64,000 nucleotides of DNA. Origin: Laspinema palackyanum D2c. Its GTDB lineage: Bacteria; Cyanobacteriota; Cyanobacteriia; Cyanobacteriales; Laspinemataceae. The translations under genes and the position numbers were made by a program. This document shows, piece after piece, positions 26,877 to 35,695 of this stretch; the first letter of the stretch is position 1, and each line of letters starts with the position of its first letter. The stretch covers positions 187,907 to 251,906 of the forward strand of contig NZ_JAMXFD010000008.1 in assembly GCF_025370875.1 (NCBI RefSeq), in the 5' to 3' direction. Under the pieces are notes generated by a model. The model saw only the letters and a program-made list of their open reading frames with translations. It made no database searches and was not told where the DNA came from.

Positions 26877-29800
26877 TCATAAAGTGTTGTAACGGTCAAT
26901 TGTTAAATCTGGGTTTATTTTTACTTTAGCTCGTTGGCTCACTGAATAAAGAGCTTCATAAAGTGCAGCGATAAAACCTGGTTTTTCCTGAAAACTCATA
27001 GGGTTTTTCTGGATTTTTGGGGTTGTTTTCATCAAATTTACTAAAGCCCTGACCGTTGCCTCGTCATCAGCAACGTTTCCAATAGCGTAGACAATCGCGT
27101 CCCATCTCCACTCTTGAGCATGGTACTTTTCACGATTTTCTAGTAAAATGAGCAAATCAGGTACTATTGATTTGCTTGTAAACTTTGGCAAACAATTCAA
27201 TATGTTATCTTGAAATACAGGCATAGATTCATCGAGTAGTTTTATCATCTGACGGGCCATTTGTTCGCTTTTATATACTTCAGCCGATTTAATGATGCTT
27301 CTTACTTGCTTAAAGTCAAAGTCAAATTTATTTTGTGGCGAAGAACGGCTTTTAATGCTGGAAATGTACTCATCAAATGCTTTTTCTAAAATTGCTTTGA
27401 CTTGATAATCTTCAAGACTTTTTAAGATATAGGTTATCCGTTGCCAACAATAACTAAGTTGAGTATGCCGACCGATTTTCAAGTCGGCTGGTACACTCTG
27501 TGTTTCTATGGCTTCACATAAAAACTGGATAGTATCACGCAGGCCCAAAGCTCCCAAAGTAGCAGCAATTCCTACTCGAACTTTTACATCAATTGTTTGG
27601 TCAGTTACTATTTTTTGTAGGGGTTCTGTGGCGTTATCTGGAATTTCTTCCAAGACTTCTGTTAATAACCATCGGGTCTGCCATCCCAGAGTTTCATCTT
27701 TAAGTTTTAATAGTATAAAGTTGATTATTGATTTATCTTTTAATGCTTTTAGAGTTTGAGTAATATCTAACTTTGTTGGTAAATCTGTGTTGGGACTTAA
27801 CAGAAGCTGTAGTAGTTTCTCCCCAATGGAATCATCACCCAATTTAGCCACTATAGAAGCTATAGAAGCTACAGAACTAAAGGATGGAAAAAGTCGAGGT
27901 TTTTCAAGCAGTTCCATGAAATTGAAAAAGACCGAGTCTGGATTTAAAATAGTAACCTTTTCAACTAGATTGTCTATTACTGGAAGAAGCTGATCTACCA
28001 GCAAAATATCCACTTTTTTCGAAAAAATTATATTCTGTAAAAGAGGAAAAGCAGTAGATGGATCCAAGTCGGCAAGTGCAAGCAAGCTATTAAAATAAAC
28101 ATCTCTCCCAAAACTATTTTTATCCTGTACAATTTCCAATAAATCACCCATAACATTTTTAATGCCAACTTTTCCGAACATGAAAGCAATATACGAGCGT
28201 TTCCCAGAGTCAATCTGTTTATTTTTTAACATTTTCCGCAGCTCGCTGTTGACCAAGTCGCCACCAATTTCTACTAAAACTCCAACCGATCTCTCGCAGT
28301 CAAAGGCGTAGGGGGAAGTAAGGAATAAGTTTTTCACTTCAGAAATAATACTTTCTCGCAAACCTGGCTTGGAAATTCGAGGGGTACCAATCAAACAACG
28401 GGCGGCTAAAAGTAAGTTGCTATGAAAAAGATCGTCATTGATAATTGCTGGGGACACTTCTTTGGATAATTGTTCCGTTGAATATCCCAAAATTCCGAGC
28501 AGTAGGGGTGTCGCGTCATTAAGAAGCCCTGCTAACAAAAAGATAACTTCTTGCCACCAAGATTCATGGTGATGAGCGACAACTTGTTGGATTCCCTGCA
28601 AACCTTTATCATTTGCGGCCCGAGCAGTAAAATACTCTTGAAACGTCAAATGGAGAAATCCGTACCACCCCTGAGCTTGCTCTTTCAACAATCCATACTG
28701 AGCGGCGATTTCGTTTAAAATCACTCTTTTTTCTTCAGTCGAAATAGCGATTGTTGGTAAAAAGTTTGCGATTACTTCTAGTAATTCATCTTCAGGGAAA
28801 TAGCGCTTTCCACATAAATGAAAAGACCAAGCCACCTCTTGCAAAAGATCTCGCTTGCGATCCGTAGTAAATTGGCTAAATCGCTTGATACCTCGTGAGG
28901 AATCCCATTCCTGCAGCAATACCTCTAGACAACGTTTGTATAACTCGGTGCGGCGTTCTGGCAATTCTAGATCATTTTGATAGACGATAGCAATCAAAGA
29001 TAGGATTAGTGGATTTCCGGCTAGAGTCTGCATTCGCAGATTTTCTGTCAATTTTTGGCGTAGCCCTTCTGCTTTGTTTGGGTCGGATGCAAACCAGTTT
29101 TTAATAAATTTCTGAATCTGTTCCCAATTAAAATCAAGCACTTCTAGACTTTTAAACCCTTTTAAACCACCACGCCAGCCTGCTTTTCGGCAAGTGATGA
29201 CTATGGGCGCTCGATCACATAGGGTTGATAGGTCATCGATTGCATGAACGACGTGATTGTACGCATCATCAGCTTTTTGCCGCGTCTCTCCACCACTCGT
29301 TTCGTCCAATCCATCTAATAAAAACGCTGCTTTATTTTCGCTTAACAATCGATCTAGATAAGGTCGCGCATTACAAAAACCATAGCGGTTATCCAACTCA
29401 TCCGCTATAAAATCCAGTAAAGAATAGTTGGCTGTATCCTTGCTTTCTTTAGTATTTTTTCGCTCTATAAACTTTCCCAGTTCTACATAAAAAGGTAAGT
29501 AAGGCAAAATGGGCGATTCTTGTTTCGCCATTTTTAAAGTCAGATAGTGTTCCATCGTAGTTTTGCCAGCACCCGGGTCTCCGAGAACTACCATTCGAGG
29601 GAAGTTTGCCAAAGCAGCTTCAGGGGCCCACTCATCTTTTCTTGGGTGGGCCCAATTTTCCGATACCTGTTGCAGTAGTTCGTTAGGGTCTCCTACTGCT
29701 TGTTGTTCTATCTCTTCCGGCTTAACGTAGTGCTGCTTTTCTTCACGCACTTGCAATTCCACATAAATGCTCTCTAAATCAAGATTCGGAACTCTCGGCA

Positions 29801-30329
29801 AGTTACAAATACTCGGATTTTTAACTTCCACACGTAATTTATCTAGGTAGGCTTTTTCTCCATCTACTTCAGCCTGCAGCCTTTTAGCGTCAGCTTCTTT
29901 TTCCTGTTTACGGCTGCGTCTGTCTTGCCAAAAATAGTTAAATTTTGGAGTCATGAATACTGTGACACCAGAAAAAATTATAGCTGCAACAGTTGCCACT
30001 GCTCCTACCACAGTCGCCACTGCTCCTACCACATTCCAATCGATAGAAAGGGGTTTTCCTGCTGAGGACGTAGCACGAGGTGAAGCAGCAGGACTGGTTT
30101 CTGGTGACGGTGATGCAGGTGATCCTGTCGGTAAAGCAGCAGGACTCGGTTCTGGTGACGGTGAACGTTCTGATTTCGGGGATTTTTCAGGAGTCGCTGT
30201 TGGAGTTGACTCGACTGTAGGCGTTGTTTCCGGTAGCTTTGGAGTTTGGGCAAGACTTACACCTATCACTGACAAACTTATTACTACAGAACCCAATGCG
30301 AGTAAGGATCGTTTTTGTTGCTTTTTCAT
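26877..30329 (-). CDS. Membrane-anchored NACHT NTPase with HEAT-like C-terminus
   Basis: An 1150-residue protein. Residues 1-28 are a signal peptide or first helix (SVVISLSVIGVSLAQ); about 30-95 is a Ser/Pro/Thr-rich linker; about 100-130 is a Val/Ala-rich membrane helix; about 135-180 is a charged, coiled-coil-like stretch. The NACHT domain follows, with Walker A GDPGAGKTT near residue 250, Walker B LLDGLDE near 338, and the sensor segment VITCRKAGWRGG. From about 600 to the end are helical HEAT-like repeats. Bacterial NACHT proteins are STAND NTPases and several protect against phage; whether this one does is inference. The DNA is visibly more A/T-rich than its neighbours, which suggests horizontal transfer. 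Confidence 0.85.
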   Translation of the reverse strand: MKKQQKRSLLALGSVVISLSVIGVSLAQTPKLPETTPTVESTPTATPEKSPKSERSPSPEPSPAALPTGSPASPSPETSPAASPRATSSAGKPLSIDWNVVGAVATVVGAVATVAAIIFSGVTVFMTPKFNYFWQDRRSRKQEKEADAKRLQAEVDGEKAYLDKLRVEVKNPSICNLPRVPNLDLESIYVELQVREEKQHYVKPEEIEQQAVGDPNELLQQVSENWAHPRKDEWAPEAALANFPRMVVLGDPGAGKTTMEHYLTLKMAKQESPILPYLPFYVELGKFIERKNTKESKDTANYSLLDFIADELDNRYGFCNARPYLDRLLSENKAAFLLDGLDETSGGETRQKADDAYNHVVHAIDDLSTLCDRAPIVITCRKAGWRGGLKGFKSLEVLDFNWEQIQKFIKNWFASDPNKAEGLRQKLTENLRMQTLAGNPLILSLIAIVYQNDLELPERRTELYKRCLEVLLQEWDSSRGIKRFSQFTTDRKRDLLQEVAWSFHLCGKRYFPEDELLEVIANFLPTIAISTEEKRVILNEIAAQYGLLKEQAQGWYGFLHLTFQEYFTARAANDKGLQGIQQVVAHHHESWWQEVIFLLAGLLNDATPLLLGILGYSTEQLSKEVSPAIINDDLFHSNLLLAARCLIGTPRISKPGLRESIISEVKNLFLTSPYAFDCERSVGVLVEIGGDLVNSELRKMLKNKQIDSGKRSYIAFMFGKVGIKNVMGDLLEIVQDKNSFGRDVYFNSLLALADLDPSTAFPLLQNIIFSKKVDILLVDQLLPVIDNLVEKVTILNPDSVFFNFMELLEKPRLFPSFSSVASIASIVAKLGDDSIGEKLLQLLLSPNTDLPTKLDITQTLKALKDKSIINFILLKLKDETLGWQTRWLLTEVLEEIPDNATEPLQKIVTDQTIDVKVRVGIAATLGALGLRDTIQFLCEAIETQSVPADLKIGRHTQLSYCWQRITYILKSLEDYQVKAILEKAFDEYISSIKSRSSPQNKFDFDFKQVRSIIKSAEVYKSEQMARQMIKLLDESMPVFQDNILNCLPKFTSKSIVPDLLILLENREKYHAQEWRWDAIVYAIGNVADDEATVRALVNLMKTTPKIQKNPMSFQEKPGFIAALYEALYSVSQRAKVKINPDLTIDRYNTL

Positions 30330-30953
30330 AGTTGTACTGCACCTACTTATTTAAATTATTTTCTATGATTTCATTTTTCAAGTTTAGTTTATTTTCCTGT
30401 TTTTAACCCTATCAGGAAATGCCTTATAAATAACTCATCCGCAAAGTGACGAAGTAATTCATGAAGGTAGAAACCCAAGTTTCAGATTATTCGCAAGTCA
30501 CGCTATACAGGACAAAACAGGTTTTTTCAGTATTTAGGTTGGCCTGTCGTCCTATCACTTGAGGGTTAATTACAGTTTATAGCAATTTTCTCAAAATAGC
30601 GCTACACCTCACCACTTGATAAAATGTAGCACAGGAAGAAACACAGAGGAAAAATGCTAGAAATCCCTAAAAAGTTAGGACATCCAGCTCACCTCACCCA
30701 AAAACTGTCCACTTCTTGCTTTATTGGCCCCTCCAAAATGGAATGGTCCCATTTGCGAGCGGCTCCTTCTGTCAGGCGATCGGTCAATGCAACTGAACCA
30801 AATATTTGAACTCTAAAGACAACTGGCCCTAACCCAAAACAGAGGGGTCCTGTTTTTCAGGGAAAAAATGGCCTCTTCCTTTGAGGCGATCGCTCAACTC
30901 CCAACGAACCCGATCGCCCACTGACGAGAACCAACCTCGTCGCCGTTGCATCG
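30330..30953. other. Non-coding stretch upstream of the NACHT gene
   Basis: A 624-bp gap. No gene, tRNA or strong hairpin is apparent. The left half is A/T-rich like the NACHT gene and presumably holds its promoter; the right half has normal composition with HIP1 sites. Confidence 0.5.
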
Positions 30954-31691
30954 TCAAAAAGTCTGGTTCTCTACCAAAGTTTTTAACTTAGAAGCATTCC
31001 TCACGGCATTTCCGCCACCATCGTTGTTGAAGTACACAAACGCGCTGTGCCCCTGACTTTCCCACTCGCCAAGACGTGAAGCCCACCAGGACAAATCCTC
31101 GTCCGAGTAGGATCCGCCGTAGAGGGAGTGGGGATCGGGGCCGTGAAGTCGTACATAGACGAAAGGCGCTGTGGCGCGGAGGATGCAAGGCAGGTTTGCC
31201 CCGCTCATGACGCAGTAAGCTACTCCAAAGCGTTCCAGGAGCGAAAATACCTCTTCTATGTGCCAGCTTGGATGTCGGAATTCCATTGCCACTTTGATCC
31301 AGGGGGGTACTTGTTCTAAAAAGTAGGCTAGGCGGGGCAAGTCGCAGCCGAATTGGGGTGGAAGTTGGACCAGCAGAATGCCCAGGCGATCGCCCAAGCA
31401 TTCCAGTCCCTTGCCTATCCGTGCCAACCAGTTCTCTGGGGAGTAAATACGCTGGGAGTGCGTTAACCCCCGGGGCGCTTTTACAGTCATCAGAAATCCT
31501 GGAGGGAGGCGATGTTGCCAGTTAGTAAAGGCCGCCTCTTGGGGCCATCGGTAGTATGTGCTGTTAACTTCGACGGTTTGATACTGCTGGATATAGTAAT
31601 CCAATCTGGAACGGGGCGCTAACTGGTACGGATAAAGCACACCTTCCCAATGTTGATAACTCCAACCTGAAGTGCCGATGCAAACGGTCAT
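30954..31691 (-). CDS. DUF72 (YecE-like) TIM-barrel protein
   Basis: A 245-residue protein of the DUF72/YecE family. Visible signatures are IGTSGWSYQHWEGVLYP at the N-terminus, VEVNSTYYRWP near residue 40, GFLMTVKAPRGLTHSQRI, LVQLPPQFGCDLPRL, AMEFRHPSWH, and YVRLHGPDPHSLYGGSYSD followed by YFNNDGGGNAV. The fold is a TIM barrel related to endonuclease IV-like enzymes; its substrate is not established. It is a single gene, flanked by a long gap upstream in the direction of the NACHT gene. Confidence 0.9.
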   Translation of the reverse strand: MTVCIGTSGWSYQHWEGVLYPYQLAPRSRLDYYIQQYQTVEVNSTYYRWPQEAAFTNWQHRLPPGFLMTVKAPRGLTHSQRIYSPENWLARIGKGLECLGDRLGILLVQLPPQFGCDLPRLAYFLEQVPPWIKVAMEFRHPSWHIEEVFSLLERFGVAYCVMSGANLPCILRATAPFVYVRLHGPDPHSLYGGSYSDEDLSWWASRLGEWESQGHSAFVYFNNDGGGNAVRNASKLKTLVENQTF

Positions 31692-31878
31692 CGCCTTTAC
31701 TCCAACGCCAATTGTGTTTGGGTATGAATTTTAAATTTTGCTTAGATAGCCTTTAAATATAAGCCGCGAGTCTCTTAACTATCTCTACAATTGGGGTGAA
31801 TTTTGTAATAATACTCAAGGTAGAGGTAACGATAAACTAAAGATTGCTAAGGTTGGGTTAATTTCTATTTTTGACGCT

Positions 31879-32307
31879 ATGACTTCAAATAAAAACACTC
31901 CCAATCGGCTTAAAGAAATTCTCCGGGTTTTCTTATCAGTCGCCATCATCGTAGTAGGCATTACCCACTTTACTCACCCGGCGCAATATGTCAGAATTGT
32001 GCCGCCTCAATTACCTTACCCAACTGAGTTGGTCTATATTAGTGGATTTTTCGAGATTTTAGGAGGCATTGGCTTACTGATTCCGTTTGTCAGCGTTGCC
32101 GCTGCCTGGGGACTGATTGCTCTGTTTGTTGCGGTTTTTCCCGCTAATATCAATCAGGCGCTTAATAGTATTCCCATTGAAGGCATTCCTCATCATCCTT
32201 GGCTTTACTGGGCTAGACTGCCTTTTCAGGCTGTCTTGATTGCTTGGGCTTGGTGGTACACTCAAAACCCCGAGGAACAACCCGGATCTTTTACAGAACA
32301 ATTATAG
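31879..32307 (+). CDS. DoxX-like four-helix membrane protein
   Basis: A 142-residue membrane protein with four hydrophobic segments near residues 13-31, 50-70, 72-90 and 112-128. GITHFTHPAQYVRIVPPQLP near the first helix and ISGFFEILGGIGLLIP are the DoxX/MauE-like hallmarks. Family members are linked to thiol redox or quinone chemistry in membranes; the role here is unknown. No strong ribosome-binding site is seen before the ATG. The gene stands alone between the YecE-like gene (opposite strand) and a repeat-derived hairpin. Confidence 0.75.
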   Translation: MTSNKNTPNRLKEILRVFLSVAIIVVGITHFTHPAQYVRIVPPQLPYPTELVYISGFFEILGGIGLLIPFVSVAAAWGLIALFVAVFPANINQALNSIPIEGIPHHPWLYWARLPFQAVLIAWAWWYTQNPEEQPGSFTEQL

Positions 32308-32439
32308 CCCTTGGTTCGCTGGCGAACTCTACCCATGAGCTTAGGCGAAATGAACGTTTAAAATTATGAGATAGGACTTAGGGTATTCCAACAAATAAAT
32401 CATCCAAATTCAATGGTTAAGCACCAAACAAGACTCTTT

Positions 32440-32496
32440 TAGCCCGCGCAGGCGGGCTTCGTCCGTATAGCCCCAGGCTTCAGCCTGCGGGTTTTT
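32440..32496. repeat. Dispersed palindromic repeat copy B plus terminator
   Basis: TAGCCCGCGCAGGCGGGC (32440-32457) with the flank TTCGTCCGT is the inverse of the repeat at 24597-24630. Directly after it, CCCCAGGCT/AGCCTGCGG (32471-32491) forms a second hairpin followed by GTTTTTT, a good terminator on the plus strand for the DoxX-like gene. Confidence 0.7.
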
Positions 32497-32521
32497 TAGA
32501 TATTTTATTTTGTGGAGTTTC

Positions 32522-33235
32522 CTAAACCAAGTGATGCTCGATCGCAAACCGCAGGAGTCCGGCGCGATTACTGGTTTCCGTTTTTCGCAACAGCGCACTC
32601 ACATATTTTTCCACCGTGCGCGGACTCAAATGCAGCCGATCGCCAATTTGGGCATTAGAAAGACCTTCCGCCAGTAAATCTAAAACATCTCGTTCTCGGG
32701 GTGTTAAAGCAATCGTAAACTCTGACTCTTGTGCCGTTAATGCCGTAGTTCCGGGATTGAAACTAGCCGGGAGAGAATCCAAAGAGGAGGGCGGGTTGCT
32801 GTTGGGTTCGGAAGCGGGAGAGAGGGAGTCATCAGAATTAAATCGCCACTGGGACTGGATGAGTTGCGATCGCTCTAACAGATTGCGAATCACTGCGCCG
32901 AGTTCATCCAAATCAAACGGCTTCGGTAAATACAAATCGCAGCCGAGTTGATAGCCTAAAATCCGTTCTGGGGTACTGGTGCGGGCGGTTAAAAAAATCA
33001 CAGGTAACAACCGCAACGCGGGTTTTTTGCGGACCCGCTTAACCAGTTCATACCCATCCATCTCGGGCATGATGATATCCGTTACCAGTAACTGAGGTTG
33101 AAATTCTTCTACTTTTAATAGACCCTCTTGACCATTCTGAGCCGCGATCGCAGAGTAACCGCACTGCTCCAAATAATGGCAGATAGAAAGACGAATAGCG
33201 GGATCGTCATCAACAATCAGAATCGTCAAGGGCAT
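32522..33235 (-). CDS. Two-component response regulator, NarL/LuxR type
   Basis: A 237-residue DNA-binding response regulator. The receiver domain (1-120) begins TILIVDDDPAIRLSI, with the acidic pair at 9-11, phospho-acceptor Asp53 in LLVTDIIMPEMDG, and Lys in LPKPFDLDEL. A Ser/Pro/Asn-rich linker (about 130-172) leads to a LuxR-type helix-turn-helix (173-237) with LTPRERDVLDLLAEGLSNAQIG and LSPRTVEKYVSALLRKT. Its architecture resembles cyanobacterial and plastid Ycf29-type regulators. No histidine kinase lies beside it, so the partner and targets are unknown. Confidence 0.92.
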   Translation of the reverse strand: MPLTILIVDDDPAIRLSICHYLEQCGYSAIAAQNGQEGLLKVEEFQPQLLVTDIIMPEMDGYELVKRVRKKPALRLLPVIFLTARTSTPERILGYQLGCDLYLPKPFDLDELGAVIRNLLERSQLIQSQWRFNSDDSLSPASEPNSNPPSSLDSLPASFNPGTTALTAQESEFTIALTPRERDVLDLLAEGLSNAQIGDRLHLSPRTVEKYVSALLRKTETSNRAGLLRFAIEHHLV

Positions 33236-33328
33236 GGGGTCTCAAGGGGGAACTGAACAAGTATAGACGCCACCGAGTAGCGTCTATACTTCTAGCGTAG
33301 GTCAAATCCAGGGTCAGTCCAACTCGAT

Positions 33329-34915
33329 TTAACGAGGAGAGACACTTAAACTGGCAGGTTGGGCCAAATTACCCGAGAGATTCACTTGCCGTCCATTGGC
33401 ATGGAGATGGCGCAGGATTTTATAAATCATTTCAACGCGATCGCTCGCATCGGCTTTCTCGGCCAACTCCTCTAGGGATAACGGTTTCCCTTCCGCTGCA
33501 ATTACCTCCATAATGCGAGTTTGGAGGTTGAGAATCTCAGAAGCTGCCTTTTTACCCGCCTCGACCCCCGGTTGGTGATAGGCATTGACGTTAATCAAAG
33601 AAGCATATAAACCAACGGCGCGATCGTACAGGGCAATCAAAGCCCCCACGATACGGGGATTAACCTGGGGAATGGTCACCGAAATGGAATCGCGCTGATT
33701 GTCATAAATCGCTTCCCGAGTTCCATACAAAAAGCCTAACAAATAATCCCCCGTGGTGATTCCCGGTTCTACATTTGGGGAATGGCCCTGGCGGTCTTCT
33801 AAAACCTCAATAAACGTTAGGAAGAAATTCGGGACCCCCTCGCGCAGTTGTTGAACATAAGCGTGTTGATCCGTAGACCCCTTATTTCCGTACACGGCAA
33901 TCCCTTGATAGACGGTATTGCCTGCTAAATCTTTCTCCTTACCCAGGGATTCCATCACCAACTGTTGCAGATAGCGGCTAAACAGCAACAGACTGTCTTT
34001 ATAAGGCAGGACTACCATATCTTTTTCCCCCCGTCCATTGCCTGCAAAGTACCAGGAGAGGGCCAGTAGTGCGGCGGGATTGCCCTTGAGGTCCGGTTGA
34101 CGAGTGGCATCATCCATTTCTTTGGCCCCAGCCAGCATACCCTTAATATCAATGCCCTGCAAAGCTGCGGGGACTAACCCCACCCCTGAGAGTTCTGAGG
34201 TCCGTCCTCCCACCCAGTCATGCATGGGGAAAATATCAATCCAGCCTTCTTTTTGGGCTTGTTTTTCTAGGGCGCTATCATGGCCGGTAATGGCAATAGC
34301 ATGATGGGGAAAGTTGAGATTCATGCTTTCAAAGGCTTTTTGCACCTCAATCATGCCATTGCGGGTATCTGGGGTGGTGCCGGATTTAGAAATTACCAGG
34401 ACCAGGGTGGTTGCCAGACGGTCTTTGATGTGATTTAACAAGTCATCGATCCCTGCCGGGTCGGTGTTGTCAATGAAGTGAATCCCTAGGGGTGCAGACT
34501 CAGGGGCCAAGGCTGTGGAGACAAATTGCGGTCCGAGGGCCGATCCACCAATGCCGATGGAGAGAATGTCTGTAAATTTGGAAGCGCTGGGAGGGTGGAT
34601 TGTCCCGTTATGAACTTTTTGGGCAAACTCCTCGATATGGCTGAGGTTTTCGAGGATTTCTTGTTTGAGTTCGGGGGTGGGTGCAATGTCCGGATTCCGT
34701 AACCAATAGTGACCCACCATCCGGCCTTCATCGGGATTGGCGACTGCCCCGGCTTCTAGGGCCTTCATTTCCTCAAAGGCTTGAGCAAACTTAGGTTTCA
34801 TCGATTCGACGAAGGCATCATCGAATCTCATTCGACTGATATCCAGGTAGAGTTCTAGCCCTTCATGATAATAGAGCCAGTCCTGATATCGTTTCCACAG
34901 TGATCGAGCATCCAT
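33329..34915 (-). CDS. pgi: Glucose-6-phosphate isomerase
   Basis: A 528-residue enzyme interconverting glucose-6-phosphate and fructose-6-phosphate. Signatures are [17 protein letters not shown] near residue 120, [14 protein letters not shown] near residue 180, [24 protein letters not shown] substrate loop near 235 ([11 protein letters not shown]), [15 protein letters not shown] near residue 360, and [13 protein letters not shown] near residue 450. The last 30 residues ([16 protein letters not shown]) are a short extension beyond the catalytic core. It is transcribed singly, with the response regulator downstream and a small toxin-antitoxin-like pair upstream. Confidence 0.96.
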   Translation of the reverse strand: MDARSLWKRYQDWLYYHEGLELYLDISRMRFDDAFVESMKPKFAQAFEEMKALEAGAVANPDEGRMVGHYWLRNPDIAPTPELKQEILENLSHIEEFAQKVHNGTIHPPSASKFTDILSIGIGGSALGPQFVSTALAPESAPLGIHFIDNTDPAGIDDLLNHIKDRLATTLVLVISKSGTTPDTRNGMIEVQKAFESMNLNFPHHAIAITGHDSALEKQAQKEGWIDIFPMHDWVGGRTSELSGVGLVPAALQGIDIKGMLAGAKEMDDATRQPDLKGNPAALLALSWYFAGNGRGEKDMVVLPYKDSLLLFSRYLQQLVMESLGKEKDLAGNTVYQGIAVYGNKGSTDQHAYVQQLREGVPNFFLTFIEVLEDRQGHSPNVEPGITTGDYLLGFLYGTREAIYDNQRDSISVTIPQVNPRIVGALIALYDRAVGLYASLINVNAYHQPGVEAGKKAASEILNLQTRIMEVIAAEGKPLSLEELAEKADASDRVEMIYKILRHLHANGRQVNLSGNLAQPASLSVSPR

Positions 34916-35069
34916 AACAAAACAACTCTCTACTTATCTTTGTTTCACCACACACAAGTGTACCGATATCAGTGGAATGAGACTAAGGATGCGGATACAA
35001 TTAGACCCTTTCAGGGGTTAACCGGAACTGGGATATCACGCCCATCCCGGGATGACTTCCCCGGAAGGC

Positions 35070-35336
35070 TTAGGGTTCGTTCATGTCTGGCAGGGGTAGA
35101 ATCCGTAAAAACTTGACAAAATGACCAATAACTTGTATTGCAACCAAATAGTTATCCAGCCTAAACCGATAAAAAATAGGATGAGACCCGAGTTGGTGTA
35201 ACTCGGGCAACTGTTGAATCCGTTCAATCTGCATAAATTTGAAAAAGACGAATTCATAAACCCGCTCGAAACTAGCTCGGTCTAACTGCCGAAGATCGAG
35301 AAGGAAAGACCGACTATAGCGCGCTTCAAGAATCAC
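35070..35336 (-). CDS. RelE/ParE-like toxin candidate
   Basis: An 88-residue basic protein starting at a GTG (MILEARYSRSFLLDLRQLD). The pattern is a RelE/ParE fold: an initial strand, two helices, then strands with HPIFYRFRLDNYLVAIQVIGHFVKFLRILP broken here as FYRFRLDNYLVAIQV and FVKFLRIL. Such toxins cleave ribosome-bound mRNA or inhibit gyrase. It lies 60 bp after a small ORF whose C-terminus looks like an antitoxin, giving antitoxin-first order. The catalytic residues of RelE are not clearly conserved. It could be an orphan or decayed toxin. Confidence 0.65.
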   Translation of the reverse strand: MILEARYSRSFLLDLRQLDRASFERVYEFVFFKFMQIERIQQLPELHQLGSHPIFYRFRLDNYLVAIQVIGHFVKFLRILPLPDMNEP

Positions 35337-35396
35337 AGGACAGATCGATTCCCCCTGAATCTAAAGGTTGAGTTGAAGATAGGTAGTGGATCACCA

Positions 35397-35618
35397 TCAG
35401 AGCGATCGCAAATATCGCAAGGCTTCCTCACGGGTGAAGCTATCCCCAGGCTTAACGCTGCGGTTCGCTTGCTGAATGAAGCGAAGCACATACAGATCGT
35501 AATAAAGACTTTCTACCACAGCACCGACCTGTTGCAAATCATCATCGGGAAGCAACTCGACCTCTTCATAGAGTTGCACCAGCAAACTTCTAACTCTTTT
35601 TTTGAGCAGTTTCATCAA
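35397..35618 (-). CDS. Antitoxin-like small protein
   Basis: A 73-residue acidic-to-neutral protein, mostly helical (MKLLKKRVRSLLVQLYEEVE), ending in KPGDSFTREEALRYLRSL. The SFTREEAL-RYL tail is a common ending of short cyanobacterial antitoxins. It precedes the RelE/ParE-like gene on the same strand. Two start ATGs are adjacent; the second may be used. Function is inferred from size, order and the tail; no DNA-binding domain is certain. Confidence 0.6.
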   Translation of the reverse strand: MMKLLKKRVRSLLVQLYEEVELLPDDDLQQVGAVVESLYYDLYVLRFIQQANRSVKPGDSFTREEALRYLRSL

Positions 35619-35695
35619 TCCCTCCCAGGTTTGAGTCAGCGATTTTTGTCAGTGTAGCGGACTGGGCTAATTTTCCAGCAACCCCATTAATCCTT

